This document shows, piece by piece, positions 1 through 10,101 of a stretch of 64,000 bases of DNA; the first letter of the stretch is position 1; each line of letters starts with the position of its first letter. The stretch lies in assembly GCA_016748015.1 (NCBI GenBank), contig JAAOMT010000135.1:427164-491163 (forward strand). Direction: 5' to 3'. The stretch is from Geosiphon pyriformis. Lineage: Eukaryota > Glomeromycota > Glomeromycetes > Archaeosporales > Geosiphonaceae. Made by a program: the position numbers and the translations under genes. Below the pieces are notes generated by a model. It was not told where the DNA came from, made no database searches, and was given only the letters and a program-made list of their open reading frames with translations.

Positions 1-481
1 TATTTGATATTGTTGTGTAAGTGGTTGTTGATACTATTGGATTGGTAGAGGTTGTTAATATTGTTGCTGTGGAGCAGGTTGATAGTAATTGGGTTGCTAT
101 TGGAGTCTTAAAGAATAATAGACTGGTAGTGGAGGCTGATAATGAGATTGTTGTGTTGAAGAATAATGTTAATTACTCCTGTTTTGTTGGTTTCTTTGTA
201 GCTTTCTACAATCTTGTTTTCAATGTTCTGAAATTCCACAATAGTGACAACTTTGGTTTTGGCTGTTTGTTGATGAGGAGTAGTTGTTTTGGTTTCATTA
301 CTGTAGTGGCTAATATTTTTGTGGTTGTTGCTGTTGTTGTTGGTTGGTAAAATAGTTTTCAACCTTCTTTGTAAGTTAGTTAATTTTTTTTTCAGCTACT
401 GAACTGGTTTTTCCAATAGCAAGATTCACAAGTTTGATAGAATTTGCTTCTTTTATTGTCATTTCATAGTTTTTTGCATGT
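1..481 (-). pseudogene. B2 gag, C-terminal part with zinc knuckle (split by A1)
   Basis: This is the distal part of the gag gene of element B2, read right to left. It starts with the peptide HAKNYEM, which continues the gag reading frame broken off at 29111; the two halves join perfectly once A1 and one ATGT duplication are removed. A CCHC zinc knuckle lies at 208-249 (CHYCGISEH, stop, KQDC). The stop is TGA where sibling B3 has TGG, so a tryptophan codon was lost by one transition. A Q/N/Y-rich tail follows toward position 1, and the rest of B2 is outside the window. The valine-rich and asparagine-rich ORFs here are shadows of this Gln/Asn-rich coding sequence. Confidence 0.8.
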
Positions 482-789
482 TGTTACTCATAGAATATAA
501 GAAATATATTAGCACATGAAATAGCCAATCAGAGATAACCATAGTAAATGTGGAATTCCAAGATTCCTCTCAAAAAGAATTGCAGAATTTCAGGAATCCC
601 AGGATTTCTGAGGTGAAAAATCGAGGAATTGAAGAATCTCAATTATGTATATATAGCAATAGTGTTAGAAGTAGGAAAGGCAGAATTTTTAGTTAAAAAA
701 CCTCTCCATTTAGATTTTTATCTAAGCAACTTTCTAAATCACAAATATTAATAAATAATTATTCACTATCTCAATCTACTCTTTACTAT
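482..789 (+). repeat. A1 5' LTR, first part
   Basis: Matches the start of the A1 3' LTR at 27355. It starts TGTTACTCATAGAATATA and holds a short array of GGAATTCC/AGGATTCC-like units (about 551-610) and a TATA-like TATGTATATATAG at 643-655. It is interrupted after CTAT (786-789) by C1 and resumes at 8567. Confidence 0.9.
643..655 (+). promoter_or_regulatory. TATA-like box in A1 5' LTR
   Basis: The motif TATGTATATATAG is kept in other family-A LTRs (about 27582 in the A1 3' LTR, 46619 in A2, and reversed in A3). It sits about 150-170 bp from the LTR start, as expected for the core promoter of U3. A role as promoter is inferred. Confidence 0.5.
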
Positions 790-882
790 TGTTACAATTG
801 AAACCCATAGTTTTTATTAGTTATCACATGTATTAGCCACTGATGTCATATAATTAGCCACTCTATTTTTAGATAGTAATCA

Positions 883-984
883 TTGACTTGATCAATGACC
901 TGACCGTTAACCTAATCATTGACCTGATTATTGACCTGATCAATGACCTGATCGTTAACCTGATTGTTGACCTAATCATTGACC
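883..984 (+). repeat. 12-bp tandem array in C1 5' LTR (8.5 units)
   Basis: Degenerate head-to-tail copies of TTGACCTGATCA, each with a GATC- or TGATCA-like core. The array ends just upstream of the TATATAA box, where U3 enhancers usually sit. The 3' LTR has 9.5 units (7934-8047). Confidence 0.9.
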
Positions 985-996
985 ACTTTAGATAGC

Positions 997-1003
997 TATA
1001 TAA
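997..1003 (+). promoter_or_regulatory. TATA box in C1 LTR
   Basis: TATATAA, 12 bp after the tandem array; the same sequence is at 8060-8066 in the 3' LTR. Promoter function is inferred from position in U3. Confidence 0.55.
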
Positions 1004-1509
1004 GCAATGATTTCCTTAGCTGTAGAATGACATGAAAAAAGTAACGAAATAAACAATATTAATTACTTCTTTTCATAATCGCTTATTCTCCTTTCCTTAC
1101 CTTCAAGTATCTACTTGTTGGCATTCACATACCTTATCTTTTCCCCTTCTTGATTTGTATTTGTTAGAATTAGTCTGAGAAACAATTGGCTTGCTCTTGT
1201 AATTCATTAAATAAAAAAATGATTAAAAAGTACAACGATATCTGTTATTGATTCTAAGAATCACCAAGTTGAGGCATAGAATAATAGCAGCGGTGTTATC
1301 TTGTTGACAATCATAGACTATTTCTCTACCTTCAGATTTAAGAAAAGATTAGCGACTGTGATTTTTATGAGACTGATCATGCACATTGAATTCCTATTTA
1401 TTCAATTTGCTCCCTTATTGTAATTTCCTCTTTGTTTATTTCCATCACCATACAATACTGTTCTCCCTTGTTATCCGTTAGCTTGTTACTCCAACTTGTA
1501 ACATAAAAG

Positions 1510-1526
1510 TGGTGCTTCCTGTGAGG
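1510..1526 (+). other. C1 primer binding site
   Basis: TGGTGCTTCCTGTGAGG starts 6 bases after the 5' LTR end and begins with TGG, the complement of a tRNA CCA end. Family A has nearly the same site (TGGTGCTCCCTGTGAAG). The primer tRNA was not identified. Confidence 0.7.
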
Positions 1527-3094
1527 TTGTCAAAATTTACTTATTCCCTCATTGTATGGGTGATTACTCATATCTGTCACAGCAATCAGAAGAACACTTT
1601 ACAGCACACAACAGAAACGATCTAAATTTCATTGAACTTAATCCTCTGCTCTTCTGCTTGATCTGCTTTTCCCTTGAAAAACAATCTAGTAGACAATTCT
1701 AAGACTTTTGGAACTGGTTTTTGAATGAGCATTCAGCTGAAACCTACACAGCTTATACGACTTATTACTTTGACCAAGCTTATTTTGAAAACAACTTTGA
1801 AGAAAGAAACAACAGTATCAATTAACTCTTATATTCTACAATCTTTGAACAACAGCCTCCTAATTTCGAATATCTGAATCATCAAATCCACATTTGGATT
1901 GCTGCCCATCAAGCAACTGAAACTCCCTTTGAAACAGAAGAAGAAAATTACCAAACTGCCTTTGTTTTTGACCTTTTATTAAGTGAATCAGACTTGTTTA
2001 TACAAACAGTTACTCCTGAACCAATGGCTAATGACCCCATGCAAGCAAACATTCTGGCTGCCCTCCAAGGTATACAAACTGCTCTAGGAAGAAGAAACAA
2101 TACCCCACTACCACTATTTAGAGGTAATGCACAAGATCCAATTGAATGGTTGGATGATTTTGAGAGAGCTGTCACAGCCAACCAGTATGATGAAGAATAC
2201 AAGTTCCAAATCGTTGGTGGCTATCTCCAAGGCTCTCCTGCTACCTGGTTCTCACAAGAAACAGATGCCAATGTTTAACACAGAATAATCAAATGGACAC
2301 CAATTAATGCTGAAAAAGAAAATACCTCTTTCACTACCCAATTTGAGGCCAAGTTCAGAACTCCAATATTAATATCCAAATGGCGCATGGAATTAGAAAA
2401 AAGAACCCAAGGCCCTGAAAAAGTAGTGACTAAATATGCCAAGGCTATTAGAAAGCTAATCAAATGTGTAGACTTTGGAAGGAATTGGACAGAAGAGCAG
2501 AAAATTCACTTCTTTACAAAAGGATTGAGAACTGATCTATTATATGCTCTTTGGCCCCTCCTGGCCCTGAAAGATAATCCCACCATGAATATGGCCATTG
2601 AATTAGCACAAAAAATTGAAGATAACCAAAGGATGTACTTGGGATCCACACTACCAGTTTTTGCTCCTGCTCCTGTCATGGCTCCTGCCTCTCAAATGGC
2701 TGCTACTTTTTTTGCCACTTATACTCAAGATTCAAATAAACAGTTAATAGACAGACTCACAGCAAATCTTGCCTGGTTATTAGAACTCTTAGCCCAAGCA
2801 GTCAGAAAAAATCAACAACCACAAAGACCCAGATTTGAACCACGCTTCAATCAGCCCCAGCAACCACCTTATCAAAGACAACAAAATTGTGGCCCACCTA
2901 TATGTTATCGCTGTAGATTAACTGAACACTTCTCAAGAGATTACAACAATCTTCCACTGCCTCCACCAGTTCCCAGAAACAATGATGCTCAGAACAACAG
3001 ACCCAACAACAACAATATGACCAACCAAAGACCCAATCATGCCAACATCAATTTCTTTGGAGAGGATCTCCTAGTTGAAGCCACTGTTTATTAG
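1527..3094 (+). pseudogene. gag: C1 gag polyprotein
   Basis: From about 1700 an open frame (with a TAA near 1827) leads into the gag core; the first in-frame ATG of the core is at 2024. The core has the retrotransposon gag signature (FRGNAQDPIEWLDDFERA, then GSPATWF) and continues past a TAA at 2276-2278 in the same frame. A Pro/Gln-rich tail holds a zinc knuckle CYRCRLTEHFSRDY near 2910, in which the last Cys is Tyr (TGC to TAC). It ends at TAG 3092-3094. The next ORF is in another frame. The stretch 1527-1700 shows nothing recognisable. Gag would form the particle in which reverse transcription occurs. Confidence 0.8.
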
Positions 3095-3102
3095 CCTTTA
3101 AA

Positions 3103-4323
3103 TTGGTAGGCGCATCTTTAAAGGGTGAGAGTGCAAGCCAACCAGAAGAAAACCTTTTTTACGCTTTTAACTTAACTGATGATGACCATGACATAGATGA
3201 ATTAGCAATCAACCCCTCTGAATCCACAAGAAAGAAGAAGAAAGCCAAAATTGATTTCATTCTGGACCCCAATAAAGCTTTTACATCAACTGCTGACAAC
3301 AATAAGCCCCCAAAAGCCAAAGTTTTCAAGAATTCTCCAAAGTTGGAACCTCCAGAAATAGTACAAAAATCCGGCCCCTATTCTGTTGTCAAAGACCTCA
3401 TGGAAACCCCAGCACATATAACCTTTGGCCAATTAATGACCCATCCACAATTCAGAAAAGATCTTTGCAAATCTCTGATTCCAAAGAAAAAGACACCCAA
3501 AACCAACAAATGCTCTCGCCAAGCTGGATTTGCTGACAATAGCAATGTTACTCCTCTAATTTGTAAAGCCCAAGTGGCTGGCTACTTTATCAATTTGATT
3601 CTAGACAGTAGATCATCTGTTAGTGTTATTGCTAAACACTTTCTTGAAGCAATTGGCAGAAAAATTGATGAATCATCCACACAACCAATGACCAATGTGC
3701 ATGGTGATAAAAAGAAAAAGCTTGGCATAGCCAAAGCTATTCCTGTCCACATCAATGACATTAGCATTGAAACTGATATGGAAGTATCTGAAGTGAAAGA
3801 ATACACTATCATTGTTGGCAATGAATGGCTCAAGAAAGCAAAAACTTTGCTTGATTATGAACTCTGTAAACTAACCATCAGATGTGGTGAGAAACCCATT
3901 GTGGTTAAGTGTTACCATTGGACAACTCCCTCAGTACCCAAGCAAAGCCCAGAAGAAAATGAATCAGATGAATCAGATAATGAAGAAAGTGAGGAAGAAA
4001 AAGAACAAGAAAAAACTGTTAAACTCGCCTATACCATCTTTACCAGCAATAACAAACCACTGGATAATGTTAAGACAGATAAAGAAGGAATCATTGTCAA
4101 TGGCAAGCTGATCTGCTGGCCTTATTATGATATACTCAGAAGAACCTTTGACAGAAAGCCAGGCAAGAAAGCCAAATACAGTTATTGGTGGCATGATCCT
4201 TGTGCCCAGTGCTGGTGTGACAAACCATTGTATTCTCCTAGTGATGAATGCATGTCCTGCCTGATCTATTACAAAGATTGGGAACCAATCAGCTTGATAA
4301 CCAATCAGCTTGATAACCCGTGA
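3103..4323 (+). pseudogene. pro: C1 protease and downstream Cys-rich segment
   Basis: An uninterrupted 406-codon frame. The N-terminal 150 residues are charged and Lys-rich with no recognised fold. The retropepsin active site is at about residues 167-171 (LILDSRSS near 3595); the normal DSG or DTG is DSR here, a Gly to Arg change. An acidic stretch follows (about residues 285-305), then Cys/His-rich sequence (HDPCAQCWCDK, DECMSC) that may correspond to the larger Cys-rich domain of families A and B. The frame ends at 4323 only because of a 16-bp tandem duplication at 4283-4314; RT begins one base over. Confidence 0.75.
4283..4314 (+). repeat. 16-bp tandem duplication causing a frameshift
   Basis: AACCAATCAGCTTGAT occurs twice in a row (4283-4298 and 4299-4314). 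Because 16 is not a multiple of 3, it moves protease out of frame with RT. Without one copy the frame runs on through DWEPISLITREEKKEV. Confidence 0.9.
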
Positions 4324-5860
4324 GGAAAAAAAAGAAGTCTAAAAGTTCTTTGAAAATGAACCATCTGAAATTCAATCACTGGTTGTAAAACAAAGAGAAC
4401 CCTCTCCAGAAGAAAGAAAGATAGACATTGAAAACATGCTGGTTAGAAACAGCCCAGTTGTCTCAAAAGAAGATGAATTTCCTGGACGTACACATGTGAT
4501 ACAACACACTATCATCACTAGAGAAACTTGCCCCATCCATTTGAAGCCCTATCAATCCAACTGGCACAATGATGAGTTTATCAAAAAGGAAATAACCTGA
4601 ATGAAAACTCTTGGATTCATACAAGAAACCAAGAGTGAATGGGCATTCCCAGTTGTAGTGGTATCCAAAAAAGGAGGAACCCTACGCTTTTGTGTTGACT
4701 ATTGCCAATTAAATGCCATTACTAAAAGAGACATGTACTCACTTCCCAAGATTGATGCAATGCTAAACCAATTCTATGGTACCGCTTTCTTCTTAACCAT
4801 TGACTTAACTGCTGGATTCTGGCAAATAGAGATGGATCCAGAAAGCAGAAAAAAAACTGCTTTTATCACCAAGTATGGCACCTATGAATTCACAGTCATG
4901 CCTTTTGGTCTTACAAATGCTCCTCCCACCTTTTAACACTTAATGGACAAAGTATTTGAATCAGTAAATGAAAACTTTGTTCTAGTTTACTTGGATGACA
5001 TAATGGTATACTCAAAAACCTGGGATAAACACCTTGAACATTTGCAAAAGGTTTTTGACCTCCTTAGAAATGCTGGCCTCAAGATCAACCCAATCAAATC
5101 ATTCTTTGGACGTCAATCCACCCAGTTCCTTGGCCACCTTATTACAAAAGATGGAATCTTCCCTGATCCAGCCAAAATTGAAAAAGTTCAAAACATTAGA
5201 CAACCAATGAATGTTCATGAACTACGCTCTTTTCTTGGTTTGGTCTCTTATTACCGCAAGTTTGTCAAGAATTTTTCCAAAATTGCTGCTCCTTTCAATC
5301 AGCTACTTAGGAAAAACATCAATTATCGGGGCACTCATCAATAAAAAGCATTTGAAATTCTAAAGGAAAAACTGGTTACAGAACTCATCCTCATACAACC
5401 TAATCTGGATCAACCTTTTATCCTCCACACTGATACATCTGGCTATAGACTTGGTGCTGTTCTTTCCTAGAAAAATGAAGATAACAGAGAACACACCATA
5501 GCATATGCCAGTAGAACTTTCACACCAGCAGAAAGGAACTACTCAGTCACAAAGCAAGAATGCTTAGCAGTAGTTTGGGCTACCAGCTACTGGGACAAAT
5601 ATCTTAAGAGTGTAAAATTTTTGGTGGTAACAGATCACCAAGCTTTGGTTTGGCTACGCAACAAAAGAAACCTGGAACATAAACGAATAACTTACTGGAT
5701 ACTCCACTTGGATGAATTTGACTATGACATTCAACACTGCAAAGGAGCTAATCATTAAAACACCGATGCTCTCTTCAGACTTACCATCCAGTAATAGCAA
5801 AACCCTCCCAAACCAAACCAACTTAATTATTTGTAACTCCCCCACAAACAAACACGATAA
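4319..5860 (+). pseudogene. pol: C1 reverse transcriptase and RNase H
   Basis: RT blocks are clear: FCVDYCQLNAIT (4690), the first catalytic Asp in FLTIDLTAGFWQIEMD (4790), MPFGLTNAPPTF (4900), and YLDD (4988-4999), followed by the thumb sequence FLGHLITKDGI. RNase H follows, with its acidic residues in HTDTSGYRLGAVLS, ECLAVVWA and TDHQALVWL (5430-5660). In-frame stops include TGA 4598, TAA 4934 (Gln in B1), TAA 5342 and TAG near 5468, all explainable by single transitions. The end, 5760-5860, is a linker with stops. RT copies element RNA into cDNA. Confidence 0.9.
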
Positions 5861-5865
5861 TAGAC

Positions 5866-7118
5866 TTGAACAACTATTCTGCCTTAATGGAATTTTTGGG
5901 TAAAGGACAATACCCGCTGGACTATACTCGACAGCAAAAAAAACATTTGCGCAAACAATCAAATTTCTATTTGATTCGCCAGAACCAGTTATATAAAAGA
6001 AATAAAAAAGATCTTGACCACCCCCAGAGAGTCATTAGATTTGAAGAAAGAGAAATTGTGATCTACAATATATATACTGATCCATTAGCTGGACACTTTG
6101 GAAAAACAAAAATGATCCAGAAAACTTTAGCTCGCTATTATTAGCCTACCTTGGGAAAAAACATTGCTGAATACATCAAAACCTGTAATATCTGCCAAAG
6201 AAGAAGAAAACCCAATTGCAAAGAAGATATCCACCCAATCTCTGTTGGTCAACTATTTGACAAAATTGGTATAGATGTTGTTGGATCTTTAACAATAACT
6301 CCTGATGGCAACAGATACATTATTACAACTACCGACTATCTTACAAAGTGGGTAGAAGCAAGAGCCACCCCAGATCAAACAGCAGTCTCAATTGCCAATT
6401 TCATTTATGAAGATATTATCTGTCACCACAGCTGCCTCAAAGAACTTTTATTTGATAGAGGAAGAGTTTTTTTCAGTATACTGGTTGAAGAACTTTGCAG
6501 AAAAATGGGAATACATCATAAACTTTCTTCCCCTTATCACTCCCAAACAAATGGCTTAGTGGAACGTTTCAATAGAACACTATATGAAACCCTAGCCAAA
6601 GCCAGTAAAGAAACCAACCTATGGGACAAAGTATTGCCTTCAGCTTTGTTCACCTACAGAACCGTGAATCATGACATAACAAGTTATGAAACCTTTTATC
6701 TGCTCTATAGACAAATGGCAACTCTACCAATAGAAACAGATATAGAAACAATACTTTTTGAAAAAATAACAATAGAAGATTACAAAGACATTTTGCAAAG
6801 AAGACTTGGTACCATTCTTGACTTATTGGTAGAAGCACAGATAATTGCCTTTGAAAAGATAAAACAGTTCCAAAAGAAGCTCAAAAAGAAAAAAACCTAT
6901 AAAACACTTTCCTTAAGTATTGGTGACTTAGTTTTGGAATACCATTCAGACAGAGACAATGTCTATGGTGATAAATTCTCCAGCCGCTAGAAAGGACTTT
7001 TTATAGTCAACAAAGTTTTGAACAATGGTTTTTATATCTTACAAGATCAATATGGAACAATCTTCAATGATCATCCTGTTCATGGCATACAACTCAAAAA
7101 ATATCACAAACGACCTAA
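5866..7118 (+). pseudogene. int: C1 integrase with GPY/F-like end
   Basis: Begins LNNYSALMEFLG, comparable to integrase starts in A1 and B1. In the zinc-binding HHCC domain the first His is Tyr (IYTDPLAGHFG) and the Cys pair is CNICQ (6160-6200). TAG at 6142-6144 replaces Trp. The catalytic triad is present: GIDVVG (about 6272), LFDRGRVF (6452), LVERFNRT (6558). A weak GPY/F module follows (SSR, TAG, KGLFIVNKVL, about 6990). Frame differs from RNase H. Integrase inserts cDNA and makes the 4-bp target duplication. Confidence 0.88.
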
Positions 7119-7871
7119 TTGGTTATTTGTTGTGGTAATACCAACCCAAATGATCAGCAAAAATCAGATATAAATAAATGCACCATTCCCAAAACAGAGG
7201 TATTTTCAATCAACATGAACAATTATTTCCTGGATCAAAACATTCAAAACGCTTTCTATACTTTCCATGAGTACTGGATCAAAAATTATCCAAATGCTAC
7301 TCTGACTATTGGAAAACAAACCACTATAACAGACAACAGTGGAACTCACACTGTTATTAGACCAAAGAAAACAACTACCAGAAGAGAAAAAATTGGTGGC
7401 AAAATGGATAAATACCTGCTGGAAAGCATAACAGCAGCAATACTTTCACCTTCCAGCACAATTGGAAAAACAATACAAGAAATCTTGCCCATAGACAAAA
7501 ACTTGTCATATGGAAGACAACTAGAACTCTATGGTTGTCTTGGTGAAATCATAGAAGACATGAAGCTCATGAAGAAAACAACTTCAGAGATACAAGAGGA
7601 AATTTTGGGCATTATATGATTGGATGTCCCAAGAGTTTTGACCATTGCTAGAAGAGCCAGAACTCTTATACAAAGATTTGGTCTCTTGGATACAAAACTT
7701 ATTTCACCTCAAGTATTATATACCTTATCCACAAAAGACTTCAACAAACTAGTTAGTTTTGAGTTAGACAAAACTCTTCACATAAACTATTCCATAAATA
7801 GCTTGATTTCGCCAGAGCTCAATCTCTTTGGAGAGGATGATATTACGGTTGAAACTCATAGTTTTTATTAG
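7119..7871 (+). pseudogene. C1 ORFx: 3' ORF after integrase, unknown function
   Basis: One frame of about 250 codons broken by a single TGA at 7617-7619. It starts downstream of integrase in another frame and runs 31 bp into the 3' LTR. No known domain recognised and no membrane segment seen. The C-terminal third (IQRFGLLDTKLISPQVLYTL) has weak pattern similarity to the ORFx C-terminus of families A and B (NP.....I..IGKLT..F). The end, ISPELNLFGEDDI, overlaps the polypurine stretch GGAGAGGATGAT. It may have been part of pol before a frameshift near 7120. Confidence 0.55.
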
Positions 7872-8566
7872 TTATCACATGTATTAGCCACTGATGTTAT
7901 ATAATTAGCCACCCTATTTTTAGATAGTGATTGTTGACCTGATCAATGACCTGACCATTGACCTGATCATTGACCTGATCAATAACCTGATCGTTGACCT
8001 GATTGTTGACTTGATCATTGACCTGATCATTAACCTGGTCGTTAACCATTTTAGATAGCTATATAAGTGATGATTCCCTTAGCTGTAGAATGACATGAAA
8101 AAAGTAACAAAATAAACAATATCAATTACTTCCTCTTATAATCACTTATTCCCCTTTTCTTACCTTCAAGTATCTACTTGTTGGCATTCACATACCTTAT
8201 CTTTTCCTTTTCTTGATTTGTATTTGTTAGAATTAGCCTAAGAAGCAATTGGCTTGCTTTTGTAATTCATTAAATAAAGAAATGATTGAAAAGTACAATA
8301 ATATCTGTTATTGATTCTAAGAATTGCCGAGTTGAGGCATAGAATAATAGCAGCGGTGTTATCTTGTTGACAATCACGGACTATTCCTCTACCTTCAGAT
8401 TTAAGAAAAGATTAGTGACTATAATTTTTATGAGACTGATCATGCACATTGAATTCCTACTTATTCAATTCGCTCCCTTATTGTAATTCCCTCTTTGTTT
8501 ATTTCCATCATCATACAATACTGTTCTCCCTTGTTATCCGTTAGCTTGTTACTCCAACCCATAACA
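7841..8566 (+). repeat. C1 3' LTR (726 bp)
   Basis: Partner of 790-1503. Starts TATTAC (TGTTAC changed by G to A) directly after the purine tract GGAGAGGATGA, and ends ATAACA. Holds 9.5 copies of the 12-bp repeat (7934-8047) and TATATAA at 8060-8066. Confidence 0.92.
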
Positions 8567-9056
8567 CTATCAATACTTCATGTTGATAATAATTGATACT
8601 TAACCCTACTGGAACAATAGCTCTTAATCACGGCTATTGATAAGATACTAACTTGCAATTGCTTTTGTTTACTTCTTTATTTTCTTTTATTTTCTTTTAT
8701 TTCTTTTTGTTATTTCTTTGGTTTTACTAAATTGATTAAAGATTAAGTGCTAAGATACAGACATTATAGGGACTGGTAAAAGACCTGTGAAACAAGAGTA
8801 AAACACTCATAGATTTGAGGATAGCTTACTAGGAGGATTACCAGCCACCATACTGAGAAAGAAATTTGACAAAACTACAGTTTCAGGAAGCTATGGATAA
8901 AACCATCAATTAAATCTCTGTCCATTATACAAAGGACTCAACTTTAAAACCTTCAGATACAATCAACATACCAATGTCAACAGTTTTGTCAAGATATTAA
9001 GCACCAAGTTATGGATTTGTTATTTGATTTGAGACCCCAAATAATCATCTGTAACA
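8567..9056 (+). repeat. A1 5' LTR, second part
   Basis: Begins with the second copy of CTAT and continues the LTR interrupted at 789 (AATACTTCATGTTGATAATA). Matches 27721-28000 plus 28899-29110. Ends with GTAACA at 9051-9056. A pyrimidine-rich run lies at 8668-8720. Confidence 0.9.
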
Positions 9057-9058
9057 TT

Positions 9059-9075
9059 TGGTGCTCCCTGTGAAG
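9059..9075 (+). other. A1 primer binding site
   Basis: TGGTGCTCCCTGTGAAG, two bases after the 5' LTR. A3 has TGGTGCTTTCTGTAAGG at 63029-63045 on the other strand. Confidence 0.7.
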
Positions 9076-9115
9076 TATAATTTTACAGAGAACCAGCACC
9101 AACAACTAATCAACA

Positions 9116-10101
9116 GTGGCAAAATCAGAAAGTATAGGAGCAAACCATTTAGGATTTGCAAAATCCTTATTTCAATACTACTGTCAACACTTGAGATTAA
9201 ATCACAATCATATATCAACGAAATCAGCCTTCAATTTCTACATCAATAAGAAAATTGCTTATTTGTTAGGGACACCAGTAAACACTGAATCAGCAAAAGA
9301 AACTTTTTACCACGAATTAATACAAAACACCAGCTTACCAACAAATCACAATTTTGCATCCATCATTACTGAGATTAACAAAGAAATTAAACATCACACA
9401 CAACAAAGATACCCAATCACCTACTCAAGTAAAGGCAAAGGAAAACTACAAACACCAACAGTAACACCTCAACAGATCCAACCACCCACTTGGAAGAAAC
9501 ACAGAATTGAATCACCTACAAATCCATTATATCATTATACTTCTGAAAGTGCCATCCATATTACATCACCAAACATGTCTACATCAAATGTAACATCAAC
9601 ATTTGGATGATTCCCATTCCAAAGTAAACAAAGGAAAACAGAATTACTAGGCCCATATGGCAAATATTTTGAAGGATTTCAATCGCAAACACCAATGCCA
9701 TCAGAAATTTGATCACCACCACCTCCACCAGATTTTGGGATAGCCAATCCATGAGAAGTATCAGAATTTGAAGAAGAAAGAGAATCAGAAGATCAAAAAT
9801 TTACTTACCAGAACCCAATCTCAGAAAACCCAGAAGTTGAAACCCCAAACGTTCAAACTCCGACAAATTTAAATCAAAAAAATCCGGAAATTGAGACTCC
9901 AAATATTCAAACACTGTGGAATCAAAATATTCTAAACCCCAATTCAATCAATCAACCAAACTTATCTCCAAATACTACCACCAATCACCCACCAATTAAC
10001 CCAATAGCAGAACCACTACTTTAACAACCAAATCAGCAAATTCAACAGCTGCAACAACAACTTTAACCACCCATTCAACAATAACAACCAAACATAGACC
10101 C
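9116..10101 (+). pseudogene. A1 N-terminal gag-associated domain and Asn/Pro-rich linker
   Basis: The open frame starts at GTGGCA (9116), with no in-frame ATG nearby, and runs to a TGA at 9608-9610. Residues 8-90 form a helical-looking domain (FAKSLFQYYCQHLRL, FNFYINKKI) that aligns in pattern with the first domain of A3 and of family B (YYQSIYTHCKQRF, YQYIENHINNYLFG). The remainder to 10101 is Pro/Thr/Asn-rich with several stops and bridges to gag. A short leader in another frame (NQHQQLINSG) overlaps the start. Function unknown; its position suggests a structural gag-linked role. Confidence 0.65.

Larger units (their letters stand above)
790..1503 (+). repeat. C1 5' LTR (714 bp)
   Basis: Aligns along its whole length with 7841-8566. 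Differences are mostly transitions. The 12-bp length difference equals one unit of the tandem array at 883-984. Contains a TATATAA box at 997-1003. Confidence 0.92.
790..8566 (+). mobile_element. C1: family-C Ty3/gypsy LTR retrotransposon, 7.8 kb
   Basis: C1 has LTRs at 790-1503 (TGTTAC...GTAACA) and 7841-8566 (TATTAC...ATAACA, each end changed by one transition). The target duplication is CTAT (786-789 and 8567-8570). It lies inside the 5' LTR of A1. It encodes gag, protease, RT, RNase H, integrase and a 3' ORF; unlike families A and B no dUTPase motif was found. It is the only element in the window whose RT keeps YLDD. Stops are few, so it is among the youngest insertions, yet not intact. 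Confidence 0.92.

Noticed and set aside
21-362. Overlapping ORFs on both strands at the left edge as real genes
   Set aside because: They are the reverse and out-of-frame readings of the Gln/Asn-rich gag tail of B2; low complexity gives long open frames on both strands.
883-984. CRISPR-like repeat array
   Set aside because: Units are 12 bp, head to tail without spacers, and lie inside a retrotransposon LTR.
3103-4323. Programmed frameshift between protease and RT in C1
   Set aside because: The frame change falls at an exact 16-bp tandem duplication, which explains it as a mutation.
7119-7871. ORFx as a retroviral-type envelope gene
   Set aside because: It has the right position but no signal peptide, no hydrophobic membrane segment and no furin-like site in any of the copies.
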